Below, one piece after another: positions 1 through 11,257 of a DNA stretch of 64,000 nt (positions within the stretch are counted from its first letter, which is position 1; each line of letters starts with the position of its first letter). The translations under genes were made by a program, and so were the position numbers. Location: contig CM028330.1 in the NCBI GenBank assembly GCA_016647705.1, positions 35,477,534 through 35,541,533 on the forward strand, given 5' to 3'. The notes under the pieces were generated by a model. That model was given only the letters and a program-made list of their open reading frames with translations, ran no database searches and was not told where the DNA came from. Origin of the DNA: Eucommia ulmoides (taxonomy: Eukaryota > Streptophyta > Magnoliopsida > Garryales > Eucommiaceae).

Positions 1-296
1 GTCTGCCAGCAGCCCCATTACGGAGTTGAACTCAAGTCTGAAGGGTGAGGCTGAGACAGGGGATGATATTGTCTCGGGAGAGAGTCCCATTTGGTGGATT
101 GAATCAAAGATGACGGAGGAGAAAATTAGGGAGGTGTAGAGTAAATATACCTTCCCAGAAGGGGTGGAGACCCATCTTCCCCTCCCTGAGGATATGGCTT
201 GTGCTCCCCTAAGGGTTTAATTACAGTGTATATGGAACATTTGCATGGCGGCTTATGGTTTCCGATTCATCCTTGGATTCGGGCCCTGTATGCGGA

Positions 297-2220
297 TGGT
301 ATCGAAATATTACGTCTCTACTTTCAACGCAAGTGTACTGGTTAAGGTTTATAGAATAGTGAATGAGAATGGTTGTCGTATCCATAGGGATTGGATTAAA
401 TTGTCGTTAAGTACAACAATTATCATAATCGAATTTTATCTAGGCGATTGAATTTAGGGTTTTTGTTTTTAGATATATATTAAACTAAATAAATTAACTA
501 ATTAAATTACAATACTCAATATATATTATATGGGAATAGATTATCTAGGGATTAACTTCGTTTACTTATATGTGTTTGATCCAATCTAGTTTACATTAAC
601 GGTATTCAAACTATCCAACAATCTAGGTATCGAAAATTCACTCACTACCTCTCCCGAGTGTAAAGTGAAAGAATATGCAATTCGTGTCAACTCCAATATC
701 CCTATCTAGTGTTTAAACGATTACATGAGTCTCACCCCAATCTCATGAATTGCACACTTTCTAATAATCTCTCGAAACATTAGAACGTTGTGTTGTGTTT
801 AAACCCTAGTCTGAATCTGGGGTTACCTTTCCCGAGTGTCAAACCCGTATTCTCAAATCAACCAATATATCATAACAAGCCTATAATGGAAGTAAAAGAA
901 TGATAAACACAATCGAATAGTGATAAACAACCGATAACAAAACGTAGATTTATTCAAACAACATACTTGTAAACTACATTAATACCTAAATAAAATATGT
1001 GTATCTCATGGCCATAATCACATATTCAACTAAAAATGAGATAAACATGATCAAACAATAAGAAGACTTAGAATGAAAGAGAGAAACAAGAGAGAATAGC
1101 TGTTATTTGAAGAATGAACGGTTCCACGTTCGTAAAATCCACTTCGATCTTGTTTCCTCTTCTCTAATTTGTGTTCTCCTCAAGCTTGGTCTATCTTGGA
1201 GCTCCAAAATACTTTGTGTTTTCCTATTCACTAATCACATGAGTCTCTCCCCAACCTCATGGATTGCACACTTTCTAATACTCTCCCAAGTCATTAGATC
1301 ATTGCGTTGTGTTTAAACCCTAGTCCGAATCCAGGGTTACCTCTCCCGAGTGTCAAACCCCGATTTATCAATATATATTAACAAGCATACAAATGAAGTG
1401 AAAGAACGATAAACGCAATTGAATAGGCAAGAACAACCGTTAACGAAACATGGATTCAAACAAACAATGTATTCATGAACTAATTCAATCCCTAGACAAT
1501 AGATATTTAGTTACTCATGATCATAACCCAATATTCAACATTACATAAGAATAATATCACCATACAAGCTACAAAGTTTAAGAACAAAGAGAGAAACAAG
1601 GAAACGTAAGCAAATATGTGAAGTAGAGTGTTCTACTTCCGCGAAATCGGCTTCGATCTTGTTTCCTCTTCTCCTCTTGATGATTTCTCCTCTTGGTTCT
1701 TGATCTTGAGCTCTCAAGTATCTCCAAAAATGTCCCAAAAACCGTGCCTATTGTGTTGGGGGGGGAAGAGGTGATATTATGGGATCCAAAATATCTAAGA
1801 AAATATCCCAAAATATCTAAGCCACCTAGTGTCGGACCGTTGTAGCTGTGGAAAACACCGCTGTAGTGGTGGAAAGTCAGTAGGTTTCTGCCAGTTGACC
1901 GCTGCAGCAATGGGAAACATTGCTACAATAGTGGAGACCATCGCTACAGCGGTGGTCAAGCAGAATATTTCTATTTGATTGATTGTTGCAGCGGTGGTTT
2001 GCACCGCTGCAACGGTGAGCCTACAGTTTTTGAACTTGGCCTTTTTAAACTTTTCTCCACTGACGTCCCACCGATTTGCTTGATTTTCAACTATTTTATC
2101 CCTTTTTATCCTAAACACCTGATTTATATAAAAACAAATTAAAACATATTAAAGCACAACAAGAACACTTGAAAACTACCAAAATTGGTTTGGAAATATA
2201 TAGATAAATTTCACCTATCA
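297..2220 (-). mobile_element. Athila-like solo LTR (copy 1)
   Basis: Solo LTR ending TGGTATCG at the left and CCTATCA at the right on the plus strand, so the sense strand (TGATAGG to CTACCA) is minus. It is flanked by a perfect 5-bp target duplication GCGGA (292-296 and 2221-2225). It interrupts the aORF exactly, and the domain resumes after it. It is about 514 bp longer than the 1.4-kb relatives because of an internal tandem duplication. It carries GC-rich palindrome-like motifs around CTGCAG and CTGTAG at 1820-2025. Confidence 0.88.
719..1690. repeat. Internal tandem duplication inside solo LTR copy 1
   Basis: Two adjacent copies, about 719-1230 and 1233-1690. Both begin with a block of the type CACATGAGTCT...CCCAAC/TCTCAT and run through the CTCCCGAGTGTCAAACC block, the AACAAGC block and the GATCTTGTTTCCTCTTCTC block. 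The offset is about 514 bp, which accounts for the extra length over the 1404-1411 bp LTRs of the family. Confidence 0.75.
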
Positions 2221-2838
2221 GCGGAGTACAAGCTGTGTCCATCACAGCTTGCTCCCAACTGTATTTGAGCCTTCGTGGATTTATTCATTATTTGCAAGGC
2301 CTAGAGACTAGACCCGTCCTTGGACTTGTTTAAATATTTTTTCCCCAAGTCCATGCCATTTGGGAAGGGGTGGTGCTATGTCGCATCTCAGAGACGGTTT
2401 CTCTTTGTTCTTGAGGAGTCAGTAAAGAACTGAAAGCCCCAGTAATTTTTCTTGGGACGAACAGGCTGAGAGTTTGGTCCCAACAAGGAAGGAGTCAACC
2501 CCATTCCCAGGAAATAGGGTGTTGTAGGTGAGAATAATTTTATTTGTGAGTGGTTGGCCAATTGTATTGTCTTTTCTATTGGTATCTTGACTGTTTTTTC
2601 TTTTTTTTTGTTTTTGTTTCCTTGAACAGTTTTGGAGAAAGTCAGTGGAAAGAGAGTTTGGATAAAGTTGATGGAAAGAGAGTTCCGCCTAGTGCATCGA
2701 TTCAACGATAGAGGAAAATCATATAGGAGATTGAGTTCAAGAACGTCAACAGACTATTAGAGTTAACGTTGTATTGCCGCCACTTTTACTGTGCCCGAGG
2801 CTTGCCGGTACCAGAGATTGACAAAAAAACTGAGAACG

Positions 2839-2931
2839 GTAAGGTTTTCTCATCTCGAAAGTTGTTATTTTTAAAATTTTCTACCGTCTTTTTTCCCTTT
2901 GCTCATCCAGCTCTTTCTTCTTTCCTAGCAG
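2839..2931 (+). other. Candidate GT-AG intron 1 of the aORF
   Basis: Starts GTAAGG and is followed by a pyrimidine-rich tract and CCTAG/CAG acceptors (ending 2928 or 2931). Joining to the acceptor at 2928 places AEIDKVALTRLLKKR in frame after the upstream exon. The branch point was not identified, and the acceptor choice is uncertain. Confidence 0.4.
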
Positions 2932-3453
2932 AGATAGACAAGGTGGCATTGACGAGGCTATTGAAGAAGAGGGCAACAAAGGACACTGTTGAGACGATGC
3001 AAGCCACTCGGCCTCAGGCGAAAGGTTCCCTAGGGAGGAACTGCCCAGGAAGGAGGATAGGCTGCCACGATAAGTTTCGTTGGTGAGGTCCCCTCTGGGG
3101 CGGAGGGTGTGCCAAGGAGGATAACCAGAAGGGAGAAATAATGGCAAGAGACTGAAGCTGTGGCTGAAAAAGAGATTTCGTCACAATCTGAACAAGCCCC
3201 CATGTCTTTTTTCGGGAAGGGCGATGTCGGGGCAAGCCAAGAGAGAGAAAATATAAAAGCGGGAAGGTTAGGGGCTGAGGGATCAAAGAAGGTCAGAGTT
3301 GAGAGGGCTCTTCTTCTGGGCTAAGGGACCCTGGCTAACCCAGAGGTGCTATATGCCTAAGTCAGCAAGATCATCCCCCCCAGAGATCAAGAACAAATAA
3401 ATGTTGAGATGGATGCCAAGGCTTTTGCCACGTTGTAGATGGATGCACTGCTG

Positions 3454-3543
3454 GTAAGGCTAATATCGAGATTTACTTTGATTCTTTACTGTACTCAATC
3501 CTTGGACAATAACATGACACATTTTATTTTTTATGTTCTGCAG
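3454..3543 (+). other. Candidate GT-AG intron 2 of the aORF
   Basis: 90-bp interval beginning GTAAGG and ending in a T-rich tract plus TTCTGCAG. Splicing joins ...MDALL to VLSTIAYLSGRLNSAF in frame and enters the coiled coil. Its size, donor and acceptor fit a normal plant intron. Confidence 0.5.
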
Positions 3544-4315
3544 GTGTTGTCTACGATCGCTTATTTGTCTGGGCGCCTCAATTCTGCCTTTGAGAGAGAG
3601 CAAAAACTCAGTGAAGACCGCAGACAACGTGTGACTCAGGAAAATATGTAGCATGAGATGACCAAACAACTGATGGTGAATGAGAATAATGGGAGAGAAG
3701 ACGTGAAAAAATTGACCGAGGAGAAGACGAAGCTGGTTGAGGAGAAGAATACTCTTGAATCCTGTTCCAGCAGGCTTGAGGCTGATCTTGCCGCTGTCCG
3801 ACAGAGGATGAAGGGGATAAAGAAAAAACATAGTGCTGCCATTTCTAAAGTCAAGGAGGATTATGTTAACAAATAGAAGGAGTCTCCAGCCTTTGGCGAG
3901 ATGAAAACACTCATGGACATCGAGATGGTGGAAAGTGGGCATGAGTATATGATCCGCAATCTGTAGCGCTAGCACCCAAACTTCTCAGTGGACGAAATTG
4001 GCATGGACTACTCAGATGTTGAGAGCGATACCGACCCTAAAATGGATAATGCCAAAGTTGGGTAATGGGATGCAGATGCCGTGATGGTGGAGATCAATGC
4101 CGAGATGGGGGACGATGGAACCGACGAAGGAAATCTTGGAACCGAGATAGGAGAAGTAAACGTCGATCATGGAAAAACAGATACCATTCAAGGGAACATT
4201 GAGGCCGAGCAGGATGAACCCCTCACTGGTGAAGGCAAAGTAGACCGTTCCCCACTAGCTAGTAATAAATTTCAATCCCAACCCCTCAGTCCTGGATCAA
4301 TCCCAAAACTTAAAA

Positions 4316-4318
<3 letters not shown>

Positions 4319-4353
<35 letters not shown>
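4319..4353. repeat. (AT)n microsatellite
   Basis: About 17 AT units at the 3' end of the aORF. They are followed by a T-rich stretch that reads like a 3' UTR. Confidence 0.95.
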
Positions 4354-4357
<4 letters not shown>

Positions 4358-5779
4358 GCTTGTATGTCTTTTTGGCGCCCTAGCCCCTTTGTGAAAAGGG
4401 TCTTTTGTATCTGGCTTTGGGGTCTTGGCCTTGTAATGGATGTTGAATGAATGAGCGAATATTTATTTTTTATTCCTTATTGGAGGATTTTGAATACTTG
4501 TAATTTTTTGGATAATCTTCTTTACTGCTTTTGAATTTGTAACTGCATGTTTTTGAGTTTTCGTTTTCGTCTATCCTTGGAGAGTTGTACCCTTTGGAGT
4601 AGGAACGGTTCCTCTTCCCAGTGGCGGAGCCTTACTTCCATACTTATCTTGAAAACATCAGGATAGGGAGAGACCTGAGCTTGGCAAGTTGATGGAACAT
4701 AGAGTTGGGTTCTTACTTAGGGAATTGCTTGAACTCATCTCGGAGATGGGCCGGAGCCCTTGCTCAAGACTTAGACATTTATGGACTTTCCTGACCATGA
4801 TGTCCTTTCTCAACTATTTTTGGACACTTGGACATTTTTGGCTACAATACTCTCTTTTTTCCCTTTGCCTTTCATTTTATCCAATTGGACGCCCTTTTGC
4901 AATTTTTCCTGATCTCGACAATATTTTGCTCTGGGCGGATAACCTACAACACGTGTGTAATAATTCTCGTTCATTTTTGCTTGAAAAAATTCAAGTCTCT
5001 TCCGTTTTATTTTACGCCTCTTCTCGAATAAGTGGTCGAGAAGAGATTATGCATCCCCTTCTTGGGAAAGACACCATTTCATATTGTTCCACCATATCCA
5101 TTACCTCCCTAGTCCCCAGCCTAGTATCCGAGCAAAGCTCGGGTGGTAGGTTATTTCCCAGGGGTGGTATGTGTATGGAAGCTAGCCATCGTAGTCCCCA
5201 GAGGGTTGACCTTAGGTCGGTCCCCTATGGCTAGACACAATTGGGTTCTCCTTAGTGGGGCTCATCCTTGAGCCTTTTCATGTTATCCCAAATTACCCTC
5301 CCAGGGGCATCTTTCCTTTATGTCGCCTGAGACTAACTCGGCTGTCAGGGGTGAGATGCTTACCTGTAGGTCCTCAGACTCGATCGGTACAACGCCGTCA
5401 TAGGATGATAGCGACCAGCCCCCGGGTTAACACTACCAACCTATGGAGAGAGTCTGGTTACACCCTTAACGCCATGTATCGGGATGGTTTTTTTTTTTTT
5501 TTTTATGGAGATTACCCCTAATGCTGAGCATTGGGATACCATTTGTTTTAACGAGAAGCTGAGGGCAGCACATCTTCATTCGAGATGGGACAAAGAGCTT
5601 CTTATTCGGGCATATATGCAATTTGGGAGATTTGTAGGGAGGGCTGCTCACCTCGATCCAAGATGGGATGGGGGCTGCACTTCACCGCCACTAACAAAAT
5701 TTTGAGAATAAAGAACTGGTTGAACAAAACATTTCTTCCATTCATAAGTAGGTTTTTTACAAGAATCAAAAAGTGAAAA
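4354..5779. other. Non-coding part of gypsy element 1 (between aORF and integrase)
   Basis: No supported gene. The first ~150 bp read like a 3' UTR (T-rich, Gly-poor, short stops). The rest has short chance frames only, including a 17-nt T run at 5487-5503. It is most likely the spacer between pol and the antisense ORF. Confidence 0.45.
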
Positions 5780-6960
5780 ACTTTACAAGTCCACTGGAGT
5801 TTCCTCTTCGGGGTAGTAGCATTTCAAATGTTCTGCATTCTATGGGTGCTTTAGGGGGATACTCTTTTTAGTTTCCCGTTCATAAGTGCCAGGACGGGTA
5901 CTACGAGTAACGTGATAGGGTCCTTCCCATGAGGGGAAAAGTTTTCCTTCGGTTGAATCCTTGGTGGCCAGGTTTACTTTTCGGAGAACAATGTCTCCAA
6001 CGTTGAAGGACCTAGGACAAACCCTTCTATTGTAATACCTGGCTGCTGTTTGTTAATAAGTTACTTACCGAATACGGGCACGATAACTCATTTCCTTGAG
6101 AAGATCAAGGTTAAGGGACAAGGAGGCGTCATTTTTATCTGGGCAGAAGATCACTACTATCCGAGGAGAGGGTATATCGATCTCGGCAAGGATCACTGCC
6201 TCTTATCTGAAATTCATCGCGAAAGGGGTTTCCCTTGTAGGGGTGTTTTCTATAGTATGGTATGCCCAAAGAACGGAGCACACATCTTCAATCCATCTTC
6301 CCTTTAATTTGTTTAATTTGGTATTGAGTTCATGGAGAAATGTACGATAGGTGACTTCCATTTATCTATTGGCTTGGGGGTGCCCTAGAGATGTAAAGTG
6401 GGTTTGGATTCCCACGTCGGCGTAGAATTCTGTAAAGAGATCACTGTCTAATTGCTTCCCATTGTCGAAGATGATGGACCTGGGTATTCTGAAGTGGCAT
6501 ATGACACTTTCCCATACGAAATCTCTGATTCTTTCCTTGCTGATCTGTGCTAGTGGTTTAGCTTCTACCCATTTTATAAAATAGTCGATTGTGACAATGA
6601 GGAATTTTCTTTGCCCAGTCCCTTGAGTGAATGGCCCGAGAAGGTTGATGCCCCACTGGACAAAGGGTCAAGGATTCGTTATGGGGATAATAACAGTTGG
6701 AGGTAGCTGGAGATTAAAGGCAAACCTTTGATATTTATTATATTTTTTTACGAATTCCATGCAGTCCTTGCACATGTTCGGCTAGAAGTATCCATGTCTA
6801 ATAAGCTTGTGAACCATAGACCTTCCTCTTGAGTGGTTTCCACACATCCCTTCATGGATTTCCCTCATCACGTAGTTAGACTCTTCCAGTCTCAGGCAAC
6901 AGGAGTATGGGCCCGAGAATGATCATCGATAAATCACCCCATTAATGATGGTGTACCCAG
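5780..6960 (-). pseudogene. Ty3/gypsy integrase of element 1, decayed
   Basis: Read on the minus strand. The zinc-binding N terminus is recognisable (EIHEGMCGNHS), but both cysteines of the expected CxxC have become Tyr (KKYNKYQRF, about 6730-6760). The catalytic core follows (PFVQWGINLLGPF, then IDYFIKWVEAKPLA, then FDNGKQLDSDLF, then HPQANR), covering about 6430-6700. The C-terminal module at 5800-6040 contains a GPSTLETLF-like stretch and KENFSPHGKDPITLL, which matches the GPY/F-type end of plant gypsy integrases. A stop replaces Trp after HGYF, and frameshifts are present. It would insert retroelement cDNA into nuclear DNA, but it is not functional here. Confidence 0.8.
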
Positions 6961-7039
6961 ATGTCCTATACTGCATTCTCCTAGCCTCTGCTCGGTCAGA
7001 GGGGAGTGTTCTATTTTGAAGGTATTCCTTTATTAGATC

Positions 7040-7960
7040 CATCTAAGTCGGTGTGTCAAAGAGAGTGCATATGTTAGATACTTGATCATAAATTGCTGTG
7101 CTCGGCTTATCTAAGTATTCAACGGGAACACTTCTCTTCAAGGTAAATTCCATGACAGAGGCCAAGTTGGCTAAAGCGTCAGCATGCCGATTTTCTTCTA
7201 GGGGGATTTGGTGTACTTGGATGTTTTCAAAATTTTCCATAAGTGCCTTCGCCCTCCAGAGATAGGCAATCATACTCCAATCTTTAACCGCGTATTTACC
7301 ATTTACTTGGTTTACAACAAGTTGAGAATCACAAGACACTTGTAGACTTTTGATGTTGAATTCTATTGCCAACTTGAGGCCAATAAGAATGGCTTCATAT
7401 TCTGATTCGTTGTTGGTGGCTCAAAACCCCAATTGGAGTGTGTATTCAACTTCTTCTCAATCCGGGGCTACCAAGACCATTCCAACCCCACATCCTCCCA
7501 TATTAGAGGAACTATCCATAAAACGCTGCCATTGGTCTGGATCGAGATCATCACTGTTTTCGAGATGGGAAGGTGCCCCTTCCAGGATCGATACTTCTAT
7601 CGGGTAGGATTATGGTCATCCGGGATGGTCATCTTAGCAATAACATCTGCCAGGACTTGTCCCTTGATGGCTGTCCTAGGCTGGTAATCAATGTGGAATT
7701 GGCCAAGCTCAAAGTTGTACTTCATGAGCCGACCAGAAATATCAGGCGAGTGGAGGACTTGCCGCAATGGTTGATCAGTAAAAATGATGATTACATGAGC
7801 CTAGAAATATTGCCTCAATTTTCTTTATGCGATGAGAAGAGCGTAAGACAACTTCTCGAATCGTTGATATTTCGTCTCAACATCAGTCAAAACTCGACTT
7901 GCGTAGTATACGGGTATTTGAATCCCATCATTTTCTTAGATCAGGGCTGCGCTGACTGTA
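7040..7960 (-). pseudogene. Dual RNase H region of gypsy element 1
   Basis: Two RNase H-like modules in series on the minus strand. The first (about 7600-7960) has PVYYASRVLTDVETKYQ, then GRLMKYNFELGQF and IKGQVLADVIA. The second (about 7050-7500) has NNESEYEAILIGLKLA, then SCDSQLVVNQVNGKY and ENRHADALANLAS. This pairing (gypsy RNase H plus a second, archaeal-like RNase H) is the established signature of the Tat lineage. Internal stops are present, for example at Trp or Lys positions near 7470 and 7850. The 110-codon open stretch at 7043-7372 is the longest intact piece. Confidence 0.82.
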
Positions 7961-8990
7961 GTATTTGAGGCAGCAATGTACATGAACAATTCTTCTCTGT
8001 CCTTAAGGGTACCTTAGTAGTGGCACCGAGGTGAGATATATTTTAAGCTCTTGGAAGGCAACCTCACACTCCGCTGTCCACTCAAATGCCTTATTACCCC
8101 TTAAAACTTTAAAGAAAGAAAGACATTTTTTCAAAGATCGTGAAATAAAACGGTTCAAGGCAGCTAGCCTCCCTGTAAGTGTTTGAACTTCCTTATTTGT
8201 TCGTAGAGAGGCCATCCTGAGAATGGTGCCGATTTGATTTGAATTGGCATCAATGCCCCTTTGGGACATCATGTAGCTTAAAAATTGTCCTGCCAAAACC
8301 CCGAAGATACACTTAGTGGGGTTTAGCTTCATGTGATGAGTTCGAAGCTTATCAAAACAATTTTGGAGATGGCTGATTTGATCACGTGCTTTGGCACTCT
8401 TTATGAGCATATCATCAATGTAAACTTCCATTATCGAGCCAATCTCTTCCTTGAACATCTTGTTCATGAGCCTTTGGTAAGTAGCCCCGGCATTGCGAAG
8501 GCCGAAGGACATAGCTTCTGTCCGTGATGAACAAGGTCTTTCCCTTGTCGGGATGAAACACAGGGATTTGATTATACCCGGCATAAGCATCTAGGAAACT
8601 TAAGAGTTCGTGTAGCATTTATGACCAAGTCTATTCTCGACAAAGAGAAGTGATCTTTGGGGAATGCCTCATTGAGGTCTTTGAACTCCATGCGTAGACG
8701 CTATTTATTCTTTGCCTTGGGTGCGAGGATGACATTGGAGAGCCAATCGGGAAATTCCCTTTTCCACCACAGCAGATTTCACTAACTTATCTATTTCTTG
8801 CTCAATGAGCTTTTGACGCTCCGGGTGGAATTTTTTTCTTTCTTTTTTTCCTCACAGGGGGATGGTGAGGATTAGCATGGAAACGATGCATGGTGATGCT
8901 AGGATCAATCCCGGGAAGCTCGTTGTGGGACCAAGTGAATATATCATAATTTATCCTGAAGAGATCGGTTAATTCTCCTTACTGGGCCAT
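7961..8990 (-). pseudogene. Ty3/gypsy reverse transcriptase of element 1
   Basis: Minus-strand RT. N-terminal part: DIFTWSHNELPGIDPSI (about 8900), then PERQKLIEQEIDKLV. Core: FGLRNAGATYQRLMNKMF, the active-site box YIDDMLIKS (about 8410), MKLNPTKCIFGV, then TGRLAALNRFISRS and the thumb/connection. The segment at 8003-8590 stays open for 195 codons. The stretch between 8590 and 8800 (finger/palm start) is frameshifted. The YIDD variant of the YxDD box is normal for plant gypsy RTs. Confidence 0.88.
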
Positions 8991-9239
8991 GCTGAGTTTG
9001 GCACCAATTTGGACACTTTATCCCTCAATGGTGGGGTGGATAGGTACTTATAGAAGTTCTTCATGAGGCTGTGGATGGGGTTCCTCATCATAGGGATCGT
9101 TGATAGGCATGGTTTTGGGATTAGACAGGGCCATGAGTTCAACCTCGCCGTTCTCGGTCCTGACCGTTAACTACTATTTCTTCTTCTCGAGTGCCCTTTT
9201 GGCATAAGACCTAGTGGATTCTTAGCTTTCCTTTACCTC

Positions 9240-9505
9240 TTCCACCCCTATTTCTATAGGGAATTTCATTGATTGATGGTATAAAGAGGATACGACTTTT
9301 AACACTGCCAAAGTGGATCACCCAATGACTACGTTGTAGGGAAAAGGTCGGTCCATAATGAGGAACCTGAACCAAACCATGGCCGAAATGGATGCAATAC
9401 CAACTGTAAAGGAAAGAGAGACCCAACTAATGGGGTTTATTACATCCCCGCTGAATCCGATAAGGGGAAAAGTAGAGAGCATATGTCGATCATTGCCAAA
9501 TCTTA
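9240..9505 (-). pseudogene. Gypsy aspartic protease C-terminal half, truncated
   Basis: The minus strand reads STFPLIGFSGD, then MVWFRFLIMDRPFPYNVVIG (flap and GRPTL-like region, with the Arg codon turned into a stop). This matches the C-terminal half of plant Tat proteases. The catalytic DTGSS part should lie upstream (higher coordinates) but is missing: at about 9486-9505 the sequence switches to a plus-strand Athila-like fragment. The gag of this element is therefore absent from the window. Confidence 0.7.
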
Positions 9506-11239
9506 CCAAGCTTGAGGGCGCTCTGAATCAAGACCTGTATGTTGTGTTGTATGACACATACCATAGGCTGAAGCTGCTCTTTGAAGAGCCCTTTTTCGTG
9601 TCAAGCCGAGGACATTAAACCAAACGATTCTTGGGAGACAACCCAAGTTTTCAAATAAATTCTTCCATCACCGCTGACTATACTCAGAGATGAGATTGTA
9701 TCGCCTCCTAGGTACGTGTTTAAAACCCTCTTCGTCACTATAATGCATGCTCTTTGTTGAGTTGGATGTTGGGTCACTATGGACATTGCTCGTTCTGAGT
9801 TTGGGGGGATGTTTTGTATGCTTTCTAGTATGGTGTCTTTTTGTTAGTTAAGTAGTTAAGTTTAATAGTTGTTACATGTTGTGTAGTTTATGTTAAATTG
9901 TTCATGCATGTTTGTTTAGTATAGGTGTAAGTGTGTTTATGTTTGTAGTTGTTGTTTTTGTGTGTTGAGTTTTGTAGTTCTTTTGGATCATTACTCGATG
10001 ATGATATTATCCCCTACTTATTTTTTGAGGTCAAGCGTAATGCCCATTCATGTGTAATCTATGTGCTTGACATCTCGTTTTGGTAAAAGTCATTGTGGAT
10101 CCTAATTTGCACGAGTACTTAGATTCAATGTACTAGCTATTCAATTGGTTTGACGCCAATTATCCATTAGCCAAGTTCATGATAATTTAAGGGATTCTAG
10201 AACTTGATTGGAGGAAATTTAAGGCGAAATCCTAGGCGAGGTAGTTCAGGAGATATGATTTAGGCATTCATTTTGATCGCTTGAGCCGTTGAAGCCTTCC
10301 ATGTAATATGTTTTATCCCTCGTTACCCTTTTGAAGCTTGTTAGCCGTTTCAATTCTAAACATGTAACAAATACCCTGGCCAATTAAATTTTTTCTAAAC
10401 CACTGTCGCTAAACCTAAGGCATAAATTGAGTCGAAATCAAGTTAGCATTTGTTTATGCTACTTGAAGTGAGTGGTTGGGTTTTGGGCGAACTTTTGATT
10501 GGTTCGGTATTCAAGTACTCACTTGTTATTTTTCTGTCGTAGTTCCACACCTACGAAATTGTACAAATCAAATAAGTTTGAACGTGTGGACATAAAAAAA
10601 AAGAAGACATGTGTAAATATGGTTATATTTTTGTTTATTTTGACAAGTGAGTACAACGTTTTAAAATGTTAGTTCGGGGTTGTTTCGAATTGATCTTTGT
10701 GGGTATGAGTGTGATTGAGTGCCAAGCGTAGTGCCTTGGGTATCGTTGATCTAATGACGTTTACCTATTTTATATTCCCGATATACCCTTGGCCAGTTGA
10801 TAAAAATCGAACCAAGTCCTTTGGATCTTTTTGAATTGCTTAGCCTACATTAGTGGAGAGTGGAACCCAGTCTGGCGTATGGAAATCTTATACCTTATCG
10901 GTTTTAAGTTATGAACTTTGTTGGTGGATAATCCAATCCAGTCTTTGGATGGTTGTATAATTTATTTTTCACACAGACACTTGAAAAGGATCTAGAATGG
11001 TGTTTACTATTATTGAATGTTGAAATTCTAGAACACCACATGGTCCTGTTTTATTCTTGAACTCGATATGATTAGGGGCCATTGAGGGAAAACTTTTGGG
11101 TCGATTAGTTGAAATTCAAAACTCACACTTCATTGTTTTTAGTTCGTTTGTGTCTTTCTTTTTTAATAGTTATGTTCGTTATTTCGTTGTAGTAGTTTAT
11201 TTTATTGTTTGTGTGTTTTTGCTTGACGACAAACAAACA

Positions 11240-11257
11240 TTTGAGTTTGGGGGTGTT
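11240..11257 (+). promoter_or_regulatory. Polypurine tract of the Athila-like fragment
   Basis: TTTGAGTTTGGGGGTGTT immediately precedes the LTR. The purine run primes plus-strand cDNA synthesis in LTR elements. The position is exact, but the tract is interrupted by T residues. Confidence 0.6.

Larger units (their letters stand above)
1..4310 (+). pseudogene. Antisense ORF (aORF) of a minus-strand Tat-type gypsy element, decayed
   Basis: Broken plus-strand coding region lying antisense to, and downstream of, the minus-strand pol at 5780-9505. Before the inserted LTR (297-2220), about 205-296 encodes VYMEHLHGGLWFPIHPWIRA. After it, about 2226-2480 encodes CPSQLAPN, then DPSLDLFKYFF and GKGWCYVA. 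This order matches what I know as the 'putative gypsy type transposon' (Transposase_28, PF04195) domain. Downstream, 3545-3876 encodes a Lys/Glu-rich heptad region typical of a coiled coil (for example EEKTKLVEEKNTLE), followed by an acidic tail (4081-4280). Two GT-AG introns look plausible. Stops at about 3420, 3648 and 3873 and a frameshift near 215 show decay. Antisense extra ORFs between pol and the 3' LTR are documented in Tat-lineage elements; the function is unknown. The 5' end lies outside the window. Confidence 0.6.

Noticed and set aside
1578..2118. Overlapping minus-strand frames of 110 and 107 codons
   Set aside because: Inside a solo LTR; not conserved among the other LTR copies of the family.
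4689..5234. 181-codon plus-strand frame
   Set aside because: Lies in the spacer between antisense ORF and integrase; Phe/Ser/Leu-rich from T-rich DNA, no family resemblance.
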